Of a stretch of DNA of 64,000 bases, positions 10,346-20,056 are shown in pieces (position 1 is the stretch's first letter; the number at the start of each line of letters is the position of its first letter). The notes beneath the pieces were generated by a model. It ran no database searches and was not told the origin of the DNA. It saw nothing but the letters and a program-made list of their open reading frames with translations. The stretch lies in the NCBI RefSeq assembly GCF_000027225.1, contig NC_013892.1:620001-684000 (forward strand). Reading direction: 5' to 3'. The stretch comes from Xenorhabdus bovienii SS-2004. Its GTDB lineage: Bacteria > Pseudomonadota > Gammaproteobacteria > Enterobacterales > Enterobacteriaceae. The position numbers were made by a program, and so were the translations under genes.

Positions 10346-12067
10346 TTAATGCTGTTTAATTTGTTCTTTCAGATATTCAATAATACCTTCCAGTTTAAGC
10401 ATTTGCTTATCACCATTACGACGGTATTTGTATTCAACTTCGCCGTTATCCAGATTACGATCGCCAATAACCAGAGTATGCGGCACACCGATCAGTTCCA
10501 TATCAGCAAACATGACACCTGGGCGCTCTTTGCGATCATCGAAAATCACATCAATACCATTGGCACGTAAGTCTGCATATAATTTTTCAGCAACTTCCTT
10601 CACCCGATAAGATTTGTGCATATTCATAGGTAAAAGAGCGACTTGGAATGGAGCAATGGCATCTGGCCAGATAATGCCACGATCATCGTGGTTCTGTTCA
10701 ATAGCTGCGGCAACAATACGGGTTACGCCAATGCCGTAACATCCCATTGAGACAACTTGATTGTGACCATCTTCATTTTGTACAGTGGCTTTCAGGGCAT
10801 CAGAGTATTTGGTGCCTAACTGGAAGATATGACCGACTTCAATACCACGTTTGATTAGCAGTGTACCTTGACCGTCTGGGCTAGCATCACCTTCAAGGAC
10901 ATTACGGATATCGGCGATTTCAGGCAGTGGTAAGTCACGTTCCCAGTTAATGCCGAAATAATGTTTATCATCAACATTTGCGCCTGCGCCGAAGTCGCTC
11001 ATGACAGATACGCTACGGTCAATGATAACAGGCATAGGCAGGTTTACTGGCCCTAAGGAACCTGGGCCTGCCTGTACAACGGCACGAATTTCTTCTTCGG
11101 TAGCGAAACTCAGCGGACTTGCCACCAATGGTAGTTTCTCTGCTTTGATTTCATTCAGTTCATGGTCACCGCGTACCAGCAATGCGACCAGTTGATGACT
11201 GCTTTCTTTTGCCGCATGGACGATCAGAGTTTTGACGGTTTTCTCAATCGGCAAGTTGAATTGTTCGACCAGTTCAGCAATGGTTTTAGCATTTGGTGTC
11301 TCTACCAAATGCATATCTTCTGATGGGACAGCTCGTTCGTGGGATGGCATAACTGCTTCAGCCAATTCAATATTGGCTGCGTAGTTAGATTCTGTGGAGA
11401 AGGCAATATCATCTTCACCGCTGTCAGCAAGAACCTGAAATTCATGGGAAGCACTCCCGCCGATAGAACCGGTATCTGCCAGAACAGCACGGAAATCCAG
11501 CCCAATACGGGTAAAGATTTTGCTGTAGGCATCATACATTTTATCGTAAGTCTCTTGTAGAGACTCTTGGCTGGTATGGAAAGAATAAGCATCTTTCATA
11601 ATGAATTCGCGTGAACGCATGACACCGAAGCGCGGACGGACTTCGTCACGGAATTTGGTTTGGATCTGGAACAGGTTCAGTGGAAGTTGTTTATATGAAG
11701 TCACTTCATTACGAACCAGATCGGTGATGACTTCTTCATGAGTCGGCCCGAGAACGAAAGGACGGGCACCACGATCTTCAAAACGCAGTAATTCTGGGCC
11801 ATATTGTTCCCAACGGCCACTTTCCTGCCACAAATCTGCCGGTTGAACTACCGGCATGGAAACTTCAATCGCCCCAGCATTATTCATCTCTTCACGAACA
11901 ATGTTTTCGACTTTTTTTAATACACGGACACCTGTAGGCATCCAGTTGTACAGACCTGAGGCGAGTTTACGTGTCATGCCGGCACGAAGCATCAGTTTAT
12001 GACTGACAACCTCCGCATCAGCAGGCGTCTCTTTTAAAGTAGAGAGCAGATATTGGCTAGTACGCAT
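10346..12067 (-). CDS. proS: Prolyl-tRNA synthetase
   Basis: ProS charges tRNA-Pro. The 573-residue protein is the bacterial type with an editing (INS/YbaK-like) domain inserted between class II motifs 2 and 3. Motif 2 is seen in [21 protein letters not shown], the insertion around residues 225-400 and motif 3 in [17 protein letters not shown], followed by the anticodon-binding domain ([21 protein letters not shown]). The start [15 protein letters not shown] matches the family N-terminus. The terminator shared with nlpE lies 30 bases beyond its stop. Confidence 0.97.
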   Translation of the reverse strand: MRTSQYLLSTLKETPADAEVVSHKLMLRAGMTRKLASGLYNWMPTGVRVLKKVENIVREEMNNAGAIEVSMPVVQPADLWQESGRWEQYGPELLRFEDRGARPFVLGPTHEEVITDLVRNEVTSYKQLPLNLFQIQTKFRDEVRPRFGVMRSREFIMKDAYSFHTSQESLQETYDKMYDAYSKIFTRIGLDFRAVLADTGSIGGSASHEFQVLADSGEDDIAFSTESNYAANIELAEAVMPSHERAVPSEDMHLVETPNAKTIAELVEQFNLPIEKTVKTLIVHAAKESSHQLVALLVRGDHELNEIKAEKLPLVASPLSFATEEEIRAVVQAGPGSLGPVNLPMPVIIDRSVSVMSDFGAGANVDDKHYFGINWERDLPLPEIADIRNVLEGDASPDGQGTLLIKRGIEVGHIFQLGTKYSDALKATVQNEDGHNQVVSMGCYGIGVTRIVAAAIEQNHDDRGIIWPDAIAPFQVALLPMNMHKSYRVKEVAEKLYADLRANGIDVIFDDRKERPGVMFADMELIGVPHTLVIGDRNLDNGEVEYKYRRNGDKQMLKLEGIIEYLKEQIKQH

Positions 12068-12182
12068 AGTAAGTTTCCATTGGACAGCAAATTGCTTCTG
12101 GGCGACAAGATTGTGCCACCCAACCCAGAAAATAAAGATAAACCGCTAGTCTACCAGCGAGTTTGCTATGTCAAAAGGGGTT

Positions 12183-12890
12183 TTAACGGTGTTCAATAGA
12201 AACCACTTCCGTCATGGCGTCACGTATCTGCCAGCGAACATTGAAATCCAGAATATGAACTGCATATATCCGGTTTTCCTGTTCTTTCTTACGATAGGCC
12301 GGGCGAGGATCCTGCGCCAATATCTGACTGATGAAACGTCGTAAATGAGGATAATTTGCCTGATGGGACGATAGTTGATGTTCAGCTATTGGCAAGAACG
12401 AGACTTCCATTCCGGTGTCTGGCGCCTTCTGTGCAAAACCCGCTCTGGCTTCTGGGCGAGATTCGGCAAAAGGCAGATAGGGCTTGATATCGATAACGGG
12501 TGTACCATCAACTAAATCCAGACTGCCAAGTTCCAGTATGACCCGATTGTTCTGGCATTGAATACCTTTCAATTCTACCAGCGACATACCAATCGGATTG
12601 GGGCGGAATGTCGAGCGGGTAGCAAACACGCCCATTTTGGCATTTCCCCCCAAACGGGGTGGGCGAACTAATGGATTCCAGCCACCATTCATAGTTTGGT
12701 GAAAAACAAAAATAATCCATAAATGACTGAATTGTTCAATCCCACGTATCGCATCAATCTGGTTATAAGGAGCCAGCAACTCTAGTTGTCCCGCCCCATC
12801 TTCTACCAAACCCGGTTGGCGGGGAATGGCAAACTTCTCTTTATAAGGAGAATGGATGGTTCCTATTTGAGTAAAATGAAAATCGGCCAT
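12183..12890 (-). CDS. trmO: tRNA (adenine(37)-N6)-methyltransferase TrmO
   Basis: TrmO (TsaA/YaeB) uses SAM to methylate the N6 position of t6A37 in tRNA-Thr(GGU). Conserved blocks are IGTIHSPYKEKFAIPRQPGL, FSHLWIIFVFHQT, PPRLGGNAKMGVFATRSTFR and the beta-barrel motif LDLVDGTPVIDIKPYLP. I chose the start MADFHFTQIG (ATG at 12890) because it matches the family N-terminus; an in-frame ATG at 12908 would add six residues and reach almost to the rcsF stop at 12911. Neither start has a strong Shine-Dalgarno. It is probably co-transcribed with rcsF. Confidence 0.93.
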   Translation of the reverse strand: MADFHFTQIGTIHSPYKEKFAIPRQPGLVEDGAGQLELLAPYNQIDAIRGIEQFSHLWIIFVFHQTMNGGWNPLVRPPRLGGNAKMGVFATRSTFRPNPIGMSLVELKGIQCQNNRVILELGSLDLVDGTPVIDIKPYLPFAESRPEARAGFAQKAPDTGMEVSFLPIAEHQLSSHQANYPHLRRFISQILAQDPRPAYRKKEQENRIYAVHILDFNVRWQIRDAMTEVVSIEHR

Positions 12891-12910
12891 GAGCGTTTTT
12901 TTAATCATCG

Positions 12911-13303
12911 TTATTTAGTGGTAAGCAGGGCAGATCCTTCACAAATCGCAGTCTGGTAGCAGTTGTGATTAGACAGTATTGCGCATTGATGAAGTAATAC
13001 TGCATCAGCTTTCAGAGATGCGGCTTTTACCAGCATGTTTTTCCGTGCAACTGCAATGCTGGCAGGCGGATCTTGTCGTGTAGTGCGACAGGATTCCCCG
13101 AAAACGATGCCTAAATTTTTAAATGGAGTGCCTAACAGTTCTTCTGTCTTAGTGTATAGCTGAACGTAAGACGACACTTTACTTTTCTTGGCTGGCTGAT
13201 GTTTCAACTTTGAGCCTGTCTGAGTAGGTTTTTCGACCTGAGTTGACAGAGAAGTACACCCAACCATAAATAGTGTTATGAAACAGATAGGTAGCATACG
13301 CAT
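12911..13303 (-). CDS. rcsF: Rcs phosphorelay sensor lipoprotein RcsF
   Basis: RcsF is the outer-membrane lipoprotein that reports envelope damage to IgaA and the Rcs phosphorelay. The 130-residue precursor has a lipobox (LFMVGC, Cys at residue 16), a proline/lysine-rich linker and the folded domain with four cysteines forming the family's two disulfides (GESC, LHQC, NHNC, TAIC). The pattern LLGTPFKNLGIVFGESC is characteristic. The neighbouring order trmO-rcsF-metQ is conserved in enterics. Confidence 0.93.
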   Translation of the reverse strand: MRMLPICFITLFMVGCTSLSTQVEKPTQTGSKLKHQPAKKSKVSSYVQLYTKTEELLGTPFKNLGIVFGESCRTTRQDPPASIAVARKNMLVKAASLKADAVLLHQCAILSNHNCYQTAICEGSALLTTK

Positions 13304-13401
13304 CGCGTTGAATCCTTATTCTGGTAAGGCCGGTGAGTGGGGGACTGTGAATGTCGATACATGAAACTGCGATAAAAAGCGTTTGGCTCCCCCAATCAAA
13401 A

Positions 13402-13427
13402 TAGGGCGGATAATAATATCCGCCCTA
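13402..13427 (-). terminator. metNIQ operon terminator
   Basis: A perfect 11-bp stem, TAGGGCGGATA paired with TATCCGCCCTA around a 4-base ATAA loop, lies 34 bases past the metQ stop. On the minus strand it is followed by TTTTGATT, and on the plus strand by ATAATTTTAA, so it may work in both directions. Confidence 0.8.
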
Positions 13428-13460
13428 TAATTTTAATCTTGATTGACTGAAGATGAAAGG

Positions 13461-14276
13461 TTACCAGCCTTTTAGCGCACCACCCTTGAAAATTCTCTGG
13501 GCAGCTTGTTCTACTTCCTCAGATTGATAGGCTTTAACAAACTTTTGAACATTTTCAGCGTCTTTATTGTCTTCACGGCTGACAATGATATTTACGTAAG
13601 GTGAATCTTTGTCTTCCACAAATAAACCATCTTGTTCTGGCGTCAAACCAACCTGACCCGCATAGGCATTATTGATAATAGCAAAGGCAATTTTTTGATC
13701 ATCTAGCGAGCGTGGTAATTGCGGTGCTTCTAACTCTACAATATCTAAGTCCTTAGGGTTATTGATAATGTCCAAAACGGTTGGTAGTAGACCCACTCCT
13801 TCTTTTAGCGTGATTAAGCCTTGCTTTTGTAATAATAAAAGCGCCCGGCCTTGGTTGGTTGGATCATTTGGTATCGTAATCTGATTACCATTTTCTAGCT
13901 CACCCAGAGATTTAATTTTTCTTGAATAAGCCGCGATTGGATAGATGAAAGAGTTACCAACAATAGTCAGCTTATAATTGCGTTCTTTCACTTGCTGATC
14001 TAAAAAAGGTTTATGTTGGAAAACGTTAACATCAATATCTCCTTTGTTCAGTGACTCATTTGGCAGAACATAGTCATTGAACGTAATCAGCTCAACATCA
14101 AGTCCATATTTCTCTTTGGCCACTTTTTTGGCAACTTCTGCCACTTCAAGTTCAGGCCCAACAATTACCCCAACCTTAATGTGGTCTGGATCTCTTGGTT
14201 CCTGATCGCAGCCTGCAAGAATTAATGTTCCTAATAATGCACTGATTGCAACGATGGATTTCAATTTTACTGACAT
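13461..14276 (-). CDS. metQ: D-/L-methionine-binding lipoprotein MetQ
   Basis: MetQ captures methionine in the periplasm and delivers it to the MetNI ABC importer. The 271-residue precursor has a lipobox (LILAGC, Cys23), then IKVGVIVGPELEVAEVAKKVA and the NlpA-family signatures LITFNDYVLPNESLNKGDIDVNVFQHKPFLD and TIPNDPTNQGRALLLLQ. It is the last gene of metN-metI-metQ, 26 bases after metI, and is followed by a strong hairpin. Confidence 0.96.
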   Translation of the reverse strand: MSVKLKSIVAISALLGTLILAGCDQEPRDPDHIKVGVIVGPELEVAEVAKKVAKEKYGLDVELITFNDYVLPNESLNKGDIDVNVFQHKPFLDQQVKERNYKLTIVGNSFIYPIAAYSRKIKSLGELENGNQITIPNDPTNQGRALLLLQKQGLITLKEGVGLLPTVLDIINNPKDLDIVELEAPQLPRSLDDQKIAFAIINNAYAGQVGLTPEQDGLFVEDKDSPYVNIIVSREDNKDAENVQKFVKAYQSEEVEQAAQRIFKGGALKGW

Positions 14277-14302
14277 AATTTACCTCTGTTTAAGTCACTT
14301 TA

Positions 14303-14956
14303 TTATTTGTGATTAACTGCTATAATCAAGCGATCACCGCCTAACTGAATTAAGAACACTAAAACAATCAACAATGCTAAAACAGTATTCATAACAGGTG
14401 CATTGTAGCCAATGTAACCATATTGATAACCAATCTGGCCTAAGCCACCTGCGCCAACGGCACCTCCCATTGCGGAATAGCCGACCAAAGTAATCAAAGT
14501 AATCGTTGCAGCATTTATTAAACTCAACTGGGCTTCAGGAAGCAGGATTTTTTTGACAATCTGTAAAGGCGTTGCACCCATCGCACGTGCAGCTTCGATC
14601 AATCCAGGCGGAATTTCCAATAAGGCATTTTCCACCATGCGGGCAATAAAAGGTGCTGCTCCCACAGTCAGAGGGACAATCGCCGCTTGCAAGCCAATGG
14701 ATGTACCGACAATTAGCCGGGTAAACGGGATCATCCATACCAACAAAATAATGAAGGGAATTGAACGACCGATATTCACTAAGGCGGAAAGAATACGATA
14801 AAGTGTAATATTCTCCATAATCTGTCCTGCACGGGTGACATATAAAAGCACACCGATTGGTAAACCAATTACAAAACCAAAAAAACCTGAAACAAAAGTC
14901 ATTACTAAAGTTTCCCAGACTCCTTTAAACAATAAGAAAATCATTCCATCAGACAT
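14303..14956 (-). CDS. metI: Methionine ABC transporter permease MetI
   Basis: MetI is the membrane permease of the MetNIQ methionine importer. The 217-residue protein has about five hydrophobic segments and the inner-membrane transporter signature (EAA loop) in [22 protein letters not shown], where it contacts the MetN ATPase. Its start overlaps the metN stop by eight bases, which indicates translational coupling. Confidence 0.96.
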   Translation of the reverse strand: MSDGMIFLLFKGVWETLVMTFVSGFFGFVIGLPIGVLLYVTRAGQIMENITLYRILSALVNIGRSIPFIILLVWMIPFTRLIVGTSIGLQAAIVPLTVGAAPFIARMVENALLEIPPGLIEAARAMGATPLQIVKKILLPEAQLSLINAATITLITLVGYSAMGGAVGAGGLGQIGYQYGYIGYNAPVMNTVLALLIVLVFLIQLGGDRLIIAVNHK

Positions 14957-15980
14957 AACCGAGAACCTCTACTTTTACATGGTGTTCTTTTAAAAACTCA
15001 ATTGTTGATTCAATGCTACTGTATTCACCGCCCAATTCGGCCAACATCACACCAAATTTAACGCCACCAGCATAATCCATTTGTGAACTCAATATGCTGA
15101 CATCAATATTAAAACGGCGTACAGCCATAGAAATTAGTGGGGCATCAACCGATTTGCCCGTAAATTCCAGTTTCAATAATGGTAGACTATCTGGCGTGCA
15201 TTCAGGTTTTAACTTTTTTAGATAACTTTCCGGAATATCGATATGCAGCGTTGATTTAATAAATTCTTGCGCAACAGGCGTTTTAGGGTGTGAAAAAATT
15301 TCGCTTACAACATCTTGTTCAATTAACAGACCTGCATTGATGACCGCAACTTGGTCACAAATACGTTTTACAACATCCATTTCATGAGTAATTAACAGAA
15401 TCGTTAAGCCCAGACGACGATTAATGTCTTTTAATAGTTCAAGAATAGAACGGGTTGTGGCTGGATCGAGAGCGCTGGTGGCCTCATCACATAACAGTAT
15501 TTTGGGTGAGTTTGCCAATGCGCGAGCGATGGCAACACGCTGCTTTTGTCCACCAGATAAATTTGCCGGATACGCATCATGTTTGTCAGAGAGACCAACT
15601 AATTCAAGCAACTCGCTGACTCTTTTATTTATTTCGTTTTTTGGCGTATTATCCAACTCCAGTGGCAATGCCACATTACCAAATACCGTTCTGGATGACA
15701 GCAGATTGAAGTGCTGAAAAATCATACCAATATGGCGTCGGGCGTGGGTCAGCTCACGATTTGACATTGAAGTCAGATCTTGACCGTTAACCAATACCTT
15801 GCCCGATGTTGGACGTTCGAGCATATTTACACAGCGAATCAGGGTGCTTTTGCCTGCGCCAGAAGAACCAATAACACCATAAATTTGTCCCTGAGGAACA
15901 TGTAAGTTGATATTTGAAAGCGCGTTGATAGAACGCGTCCCTAGTTGAAATACTTTATTTATTTGAGTCAGCTTTATCAT
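14949..15980 (-). CDS. metN: Methionine ABC transporter ATP-binding protein MetN
   Basis: MetN powers methionine uptake. From the ATG at 15980 it is 343 residues, as in E. coli; a TTG 18 bases upstream is less likely. Walker [10 protein letters not shown] is at residues 38-46, the ABC signature [15 protein letters not shown] near 140 and Walker [13 protein letters not shown] near 163. The C-terminal NIL domain, which binds methionine and inhibits transport when the pool is full, covers about residues 265-343. A TGAG ribosome-binding site precedes the start. MetJ boxes overlap the promoter. Confidence 0.97.
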   Translation of the reverse strand: MIKLTQINKVFQLGTRSINALSNINLHVPQGQIYGVIGSSGAGKSTLIRCVNMLERPTSGKVLVNGQDLTSMSNRELTHARRHIGMIFQHFNLLSSRTVFGNVALPLELDNTPKNEINKRVSELLELVGLSDKHDAYPANLSGGQKQRVAIARALANSPKILLCDEATSALDPATTRSILELLKDINRRLGLTILLITHEMDVVKRICDQVAVINAGLLIEQDVVSEIFSHPKTPVAQEFIKSTLHIDIPESYLKKLKPECTPDSLPLLKLEFTGKSVDAPLISMAVRRFNIDVSILSSQMDYAGGVKFGVMLAELGGEYSSIESTIEFLKEHHVKVEVLGYV

Positions 15981-16015
15981 GTTTTTCTCAGGCAACAAGT
16001 CATGAATTGAAGTGG

Positions 16016-16044
16016 ATGTTAAGGTGTCTAGACGTCTAAGTCAA
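16016..16044 (-). promoter_or_regulatory. metN promoter with tandem MetJ boxes
   Basis: On the minus strand a -35 TTGACT (16044-16039) and a -10 TAACAT (16021-16016) are separated by exactly 17 bases. Most of that spacer is two adjacent 8-bp met boxes: AGACGTCT, a perfect consensus (16030-16037), and AGGTGTCT, 6 of 8 (16022-16029); a third 8-mer over the -10 matches at 4 positions. MetJ with SAM binds cooperatively to tandem met boxes, so occupancy here should block RNA polymerase when methionine is plentiful. Confidence 0.85.
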
Positions 16045-16572
16045 CTGTGAATAAATTAAATTATAAATGAATTAGCATCATCAATCGCTTCCTAATCAAA
16101 GCATAAAACTATGGTTCTGAATTATCACTAGAAAAAAGGCAGCATTTTACATATTAGAGTGCTATACCACATTAGCGTTTAGGAGAAAAATGCGTTTTCA
16201 ACCAAATGCTGGGAAACGATAGAGTTCATTATTATATTCCTACTTTATTTTACGATTTTTGGGATTAATAATTTGGATTCTCATTCCTTATCATTTAAGT
16301 TACTTAATATTACTAGCCTCAATACGTAGGGCGCGAGCACACTATTTTAGGTGCTTTTCTAAGATTATTATTTCTTAAAAATAAACTTTAATAGTGTTTT
16401 CATTGAGCAATATTTAATCACGAAAGCAATTATTTACACTCTTTTAGCAAACAAAAGAGTTAAAGAACAATATTGATATTTTAAGTTTAAATATTAATCA
16501 AAGTATGCTCGCACCCTGCCTCAATACGTTAGCAAATGCTCATTCTTCGTTCCTTCAAACATGATTAGATTT

Positions 16573-16606
16573 GGTGACCATCTAAGTGGTCACCTTAACT
16601 TTTTTA
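16573..16606 (+). terminator. Orphan plus-strand terminator in a gene-free interval
   Basis: GGTGACCA (16573-16580) pairs perfectly with TGGTCACC (16587-16594) around TCTAAG, followed by TTAACTTTTTT. The orientation is plus, but no plus-strand gene precedes it: the interval 16045-16699 has no convincing ORF, only AT-rich sequence, a second 8-bp hairpin (ACTCTTTT/AAAAGAGT, 16438-16461) and two copies of GCCTCAATACGT (near 16317 and 16518). It may end an unannotated small RNA or be a relic. Confidence 0.6.
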
Positions 16607-16699
16607 CGCTATTAACCTGATACAGAAGCCATTTGTCAATTTTAGAATAATTGCATATTGGCACTGGGAAATTAGTTACAGATTCTGTATCGAAGGAAT

Positions 16700-17338
16700 T
16701 CATACAGATATAAATAATAACCGAATAGCAAAACTGATAAGTACAATCCCCATTACTCTTTCAAACCAATACCCTTTTTCCATGAATTTATTACGAATCA
16801 ATACATTCGAAAAAATAACACTAACCAGCACAAACCATACTGTATTAGCTATACACATCCACAAGCCATAAAAGACTTGTATCAGAATAGGTGTATTAAT
16901 ACTCACCACGGTCGTAAAAACTGCTAAAAAGAACAATGTTGCCTTAGGGTTAAGAGCATTTGTCATAAACCCCATCAGAAATGCTTGCCATTTACTTTGT
17001 GAGGTCTGAATAATATTTTTACTTTCCAAAGTATCCGGATTGACAGGTTTACTTTTAATAAATTTGATACCGAGCCATATGATATAAAGTGAGCCTACCA
17101 GTTTTGCCATTTCCATTAACCATGGGGTGGAATGCATTAATGAACTGATTCCCACCAGTGTATAGACTACATGTACTGATATACCTGCACCAATACCTAT
17201 TGCCGTGCATACCCCAGCTAAACGACCAAATTTTACACTCTGCTGTATGGTCACAGCGAAATCTGGGCCTGGTGCTACTACTGCTAAAAAATGAATCATT
17301 GCTAGCCCTAGAAATTCTCCCCAATAATTAGATAGCAT
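16700..17338 (-). CDS. LysE/RhtB-family amino acid exporter
   Basis: This is a 212-residue, six-helix exporter of the LysE/RhtC family, which expels amino acids or their derivatives across the inner membrane. The hallmark PGPDFAVTIQQSVKFGRLAG is near residues 19-38, followed by a hydrophobic VGSLYIIWLGIKFIKS segment and the NPKATLFFLAVF motif around 130. I chose the ATG at 17338: it lies one base past the stop of the oxygenase gene and has a TGGAG ribosome-binding site inside that gene's last codons. The upstream in-frame start in the raw frame would overlap the oxygenase. The tight coupling suggests it exports the oxygenase product; the substrate is not known. Confidence 0.88.
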   Translation of the reverse strand: MLSNYWGEFLGLAMIHFLAVVAPGPDFAVTIQQSVKFGRLAGVCTAIGIGAGISVHVVYTLVGISSLMHSTPWLMEMAKLVGSLYIIWLGIKFIKSKPVNPDTLESKNIIQTSQSKWQAFLMGFMTNALNPKATLFFLAVFTTVVSINTPILIQVFYGLWMCIANTVWFVLVSVIFSNVLIRNKFMEKGYWFERVMGIVLISFAIRLLFISV

Positions 17339-17339
17339 G

Positions 17340-18110
17340 TTAACTCCAGAATGACAGAGGAGCTGCTTCTCCACGATAACCTATAAAGCAAGACAGACTT
17401 AAACGTGAGCTACCGATACCAGCAGTTACAGCGTGCATACATTGGGCATTAAAAATCAAAAGTTCGCCCGCGTCCGGTTGAACCTCTAGTGCCGGTTTTC
17501 CAAGCAAAGAAGGTTCAATACCATAACTATCCCTGCGCATAGAATCAAATTCTTCAGGAGATAATTTATTTTTCCAAACTTGTAAAGCACCACCTTCATT
17601 AGGCATAGAAAGATAAACATTAGCGGCAAACTGTGCCTGAAGGCTCTTGGCTCTGAAACTATCTGGAGCATCTTTAGCAAAAATATCATGATGTGCAAGA
17701 AAAGTCACTCCGGGTTCAACTACCCTTGACAATCCCACATACATTTTCTTCCCATAAAGTGTTTCGAGTTGAGCCCCTGCTGGCCAAACTTCGTCTAAAA
17801 CGCATCTCAGTTGATCTATTGGTGATAGATAAGGTGAACAACGCTGCCTCAGTTCGTTGATATTATTGAGCACATTTTCAAAATAATCTGCTACACGGAG
17901 TGCCTTATTTTCTGTCTCGTAAAATGCCATCCCGATCCGACCTATACTCGGCGCATTTAAATATTTATCAAATCCTTTTCCTAATATTTTTTCACTTATT
18001 TTTTCAGCTAAGGAAGTAGGAATAAATTTTTTTATACGTATGGCTAAAATTTCTTGTTTAGCAAGTTTTTCTATACATGCGCTATTAAGACGATCTGTTT
18101 CTATAATCAT
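17340..18110 (-). CDS. 2-oxoglutarate/Fe(II) oxygenase, BesD-like amino acid hydroxylase candidate
   Basis: A 256-residue protein with the facial triad of 2OG-Fe(II) oxygenases: H140-x-D142 (in TFLAHHDIF) and distal H226 (AQCMHAV), with R236 ten residues on to bind 2-oxoglutarate. The blocks AANVYLSMPNEGGALQVW and the overall spacing recall the BesD family, which acts on free amino acids such as lysine. BesD halogenases have glycine in place of the triad aspartate; this protein keeps the aspartate, so hydroxylation is more likely than chlorination. That family link is from memory and not from a search. The start ATG has AGAGATAATT upstream. It is the first gene of a two-gene unit with a LysE exporter, in a non-core insertion between metN and gmhB. 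Confidence 0.75.
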   Translation of the reverse strand: MIIETDRLNSACIEKLAKQEILAIRIKKFIPTSLAEKISEKILGKGFDKYLNAPSIGRIGMAFYETENKALRVADYFENVLNNINELRQRCSPYLSPIDQLRCVLDEVWPAGAQLETLYGKKMYVGLSRVVEPGVTFLAHHDIFAKDAPDSFRAKSLQAQFAANVYLSMPNEGGALQVWKNKLSPEEFDSMRRDSYGIEPSLLGKPALEVQPDAGELLIFNAQCMHAVTAGIGSSRLSLSCFIGYRGEAAPLSFWS

Positions 18111-18639
18111 AATTATCTCTTTTTTATTTATTAATGAAATTCGAAAGTGTTGCTAGTTACAAACCACTTTATAATGTACTATTTCGCATTTTTATGTTTT
18201 TATATCTTTTTATTTTTATAAATGTCTTTATATAATAGTAATGTTCTCAAAAAGGTATATTTCGTACTCCGCACTGTATACAGAATATAAGAGTCTTCTA
18301 CAATTTTAAAATGTTATTTAGTCATGTCTCATGCGAGAGTCTCACTTATTATATGAATTCAGGTTTTAACTCTTATTCCAGGGCGAGAGCGTGAACGTTT
18401 TCTAATCTTAAGTTATGTGTAATACAATTTATATATGGATTAAAAACGCTCAATTTAGTCTTGTTCAAGTATTGAAAAGTATTTCATTTAAATCAATTAA
18501 CCAAAAAATAATCATTTATGCTCTCTATATGAACGCGTTTCATTTGTAAGATAATAGTGACTTTGACATCGACGGTAGTCTGCAGTTTTATATTATTACC
18601 GTTGCCCCTGCAACCTTTTTGCATTCATCCTCGTAGTTA
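18111..18639. other. AT-rich upstream region without genes
   Basis: The 530 bases upstream of the oxygenase gene are strongly AT-rich and show no plausible ORF. They probably contain the oxygenase-lysE promoter, but no clear -35/-10 pair stands out. Confidence 0.5.
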
Positions 18640-18985
18640 ATTAAATCAAATGTCAGTAATCTTTATCGCTACGGATTTTCTGGGCTGCTGAACTGCCATC
18701 CAAATTGTCCGTGAATCCATCACGTCATTTTTGTTTCCCATCATATCGGGAATGCTGTCACAAATTTGGCCTGAAACAGACGAATCTCGAACCCTAATTT
18801 TTGAGTTCTCACGCCCAATAGTGAGTTCCCCTACAGGCTTCTATGCCGATAAGGCTCCCGGTTGCCAGGGAGGGGAATTACTGCCGCTGGAGCTACTTAT
18901 CGACGACTTCACTAGTATATTCATCGACAAAATGAACCTGCATCAGATGTTTTGCAATATCGAAGCCAAACGGAGTATATTTCAT
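18640..18985 (-). pseudogene. N-terminal remnant of an IS110-family transposase
   Basis: From an ATG at 18985 the minus strand reads MKYTPFGFDIAKHLMQVHF and continues to a stop at 18893, the typical IS110 transposase N-terminus with its RuvC-like first aspartate (FGFDIAK). Beyond the stop, fragments in shifted frames still match the family: LIGIEACRGTHYWA, then TIWMAVQQPRKSVAIK near 18690. The rest is gone. The open frame on the plus strand over the same bases (18731-19057) is a shadow. Confidence 0.7.
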
Positions 18986-19059
18986 GGGTGGTTCTTCCTG
19001 TTATCAGGGAGCAATAAGCTTCACGTATTTAGGCACTATAAGGTTGGAAATCTGTGAGC

Positions 19060-19700
19060 AACCATGCCTCATCTCTCACTTCCAACACTGTGGTTGGGAT
19101 GCGTTCGTTACATTCCCTGTCATTGTGAATATACATCAATAACAAGGAATTTGAATAATAACATAGAACAGATATTCGCCATTGTGTTTTCATATTCTAT
19201 TATGTCAAATTATAAGATATTTTATTATTTTAAATCACAAAGTGTCTTATTAGCTCTCCTATTAATCTACATAATAGTTATATTAAATTCAAGTGATAAA
19301 TATACTATTTTATAGTGAAAAGATTATTTGGTGTGATTTTCTGTGAATATAAAATTGTTATAATATAACTATTTCTATAATTAATTTAAATTAAAACAAT
19401 GTATTGCATTGTTTTAATGACTAGGATTACATTAATGTTTATTTAAAAAATAATAATCAATGTAAAAAATAACAAATATTATTATGCTATTATTAAATAA
19501 TTAATATGGTGAATTAAAATTTCGGACAGAGTAGTCGCAAAAATATATCGCACATGAAATCCCAGATTAAGTAACCTTATATCTTGATTATCACTTTTAC
19601 AGAGCGATAATCCCCTGACTGATCATCAGGGATGCTGTTGTGAGTTTGTTATTATTAATCTGAACCTGAAATGGGTCATTCAATGGAGTTCGTCATTCAG
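19060..19700. other. AT-rich interval, no supported gene
   Basis: This stretch is very AT-rich, with long A/T runs around 19140-19520. An 83-codon frame at 19064-19315 has no ribosome-binding site or recognisable motif. A small hairpin (CCCCTGA-CTGA-TCATCAGGGA, about 19612-19632) is present. No gene is supported. Confidence 0.5.
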
Positions 19701-19704
19701 AGTA

Positions 19705-19985
19705 AATCACAATTTATGGCCTCCCACGTTTTTGCAACACTGATTTTGATACATTGTTGGTTTGCTTCAATCTATCCGGAGTCTCAATGAGCAAATGTGT
19801 CCGCGCCTTAGTGAGGTTTGCACCTGACCTGACGAATCTAACAACAGCCCCAGCTTCACTGAGCCATTGACATTTACAGGTTTAACACGGCCACCTGTTC
19901 CTGTTTGCCGGGGAACCAAACCCAGATAGGTGGAAAACTCCCGGCCTGATCGGAAAGTGGTCGGATCCCCCATCGTAGAGATGGC
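19705..19985 (-). pseudogene. Decayed end of an IS110/IS1111-type element
   Basis: Bases 19715-19815 are a diverged copy of the left end of the IS1111-type elements found at 29.6 and 50.8 kb (shared TTTTTGCAACACTGATTTT, then CTATCCGG). Next to it, on the minus strand, lies a transposase C-terminal fragment containing FRSGREFSTYLGLVPRQTGTGG, after which similarity is lost. The element is an old relative, truncated at both sides. Confidence 0.7.
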
Positions 19986-20056
19986 CGCTGTAGTCCGTGT
20001 CCCTTAATGCAAATTGATAGTATTATCATCTGGACTGTTTTCAATACGGGAAAAAG

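Noticed and set aside
16190..16222. Ten-codon ORF MRFQPNAGKR with a good AGGAG site
   Set aside because: A strong Shine-Dalgarno but no attenuator-like structure or downstream plus-strand gene; too short to support.
17340..18110. Amino acid halogenase assignment
   Set aside because: BesD-type halogenases have Gly in place of the triad Asp; here H140-x-D142 retains the Asp, so hydroxylase is more likely.
18731..19315. Two plus-strand open frames of 108 and 83 codons
   Set aside because: The first lies antisense to an IS110 transposase remnant; the second is AT-rich random sequence without a ribosome-binding site.
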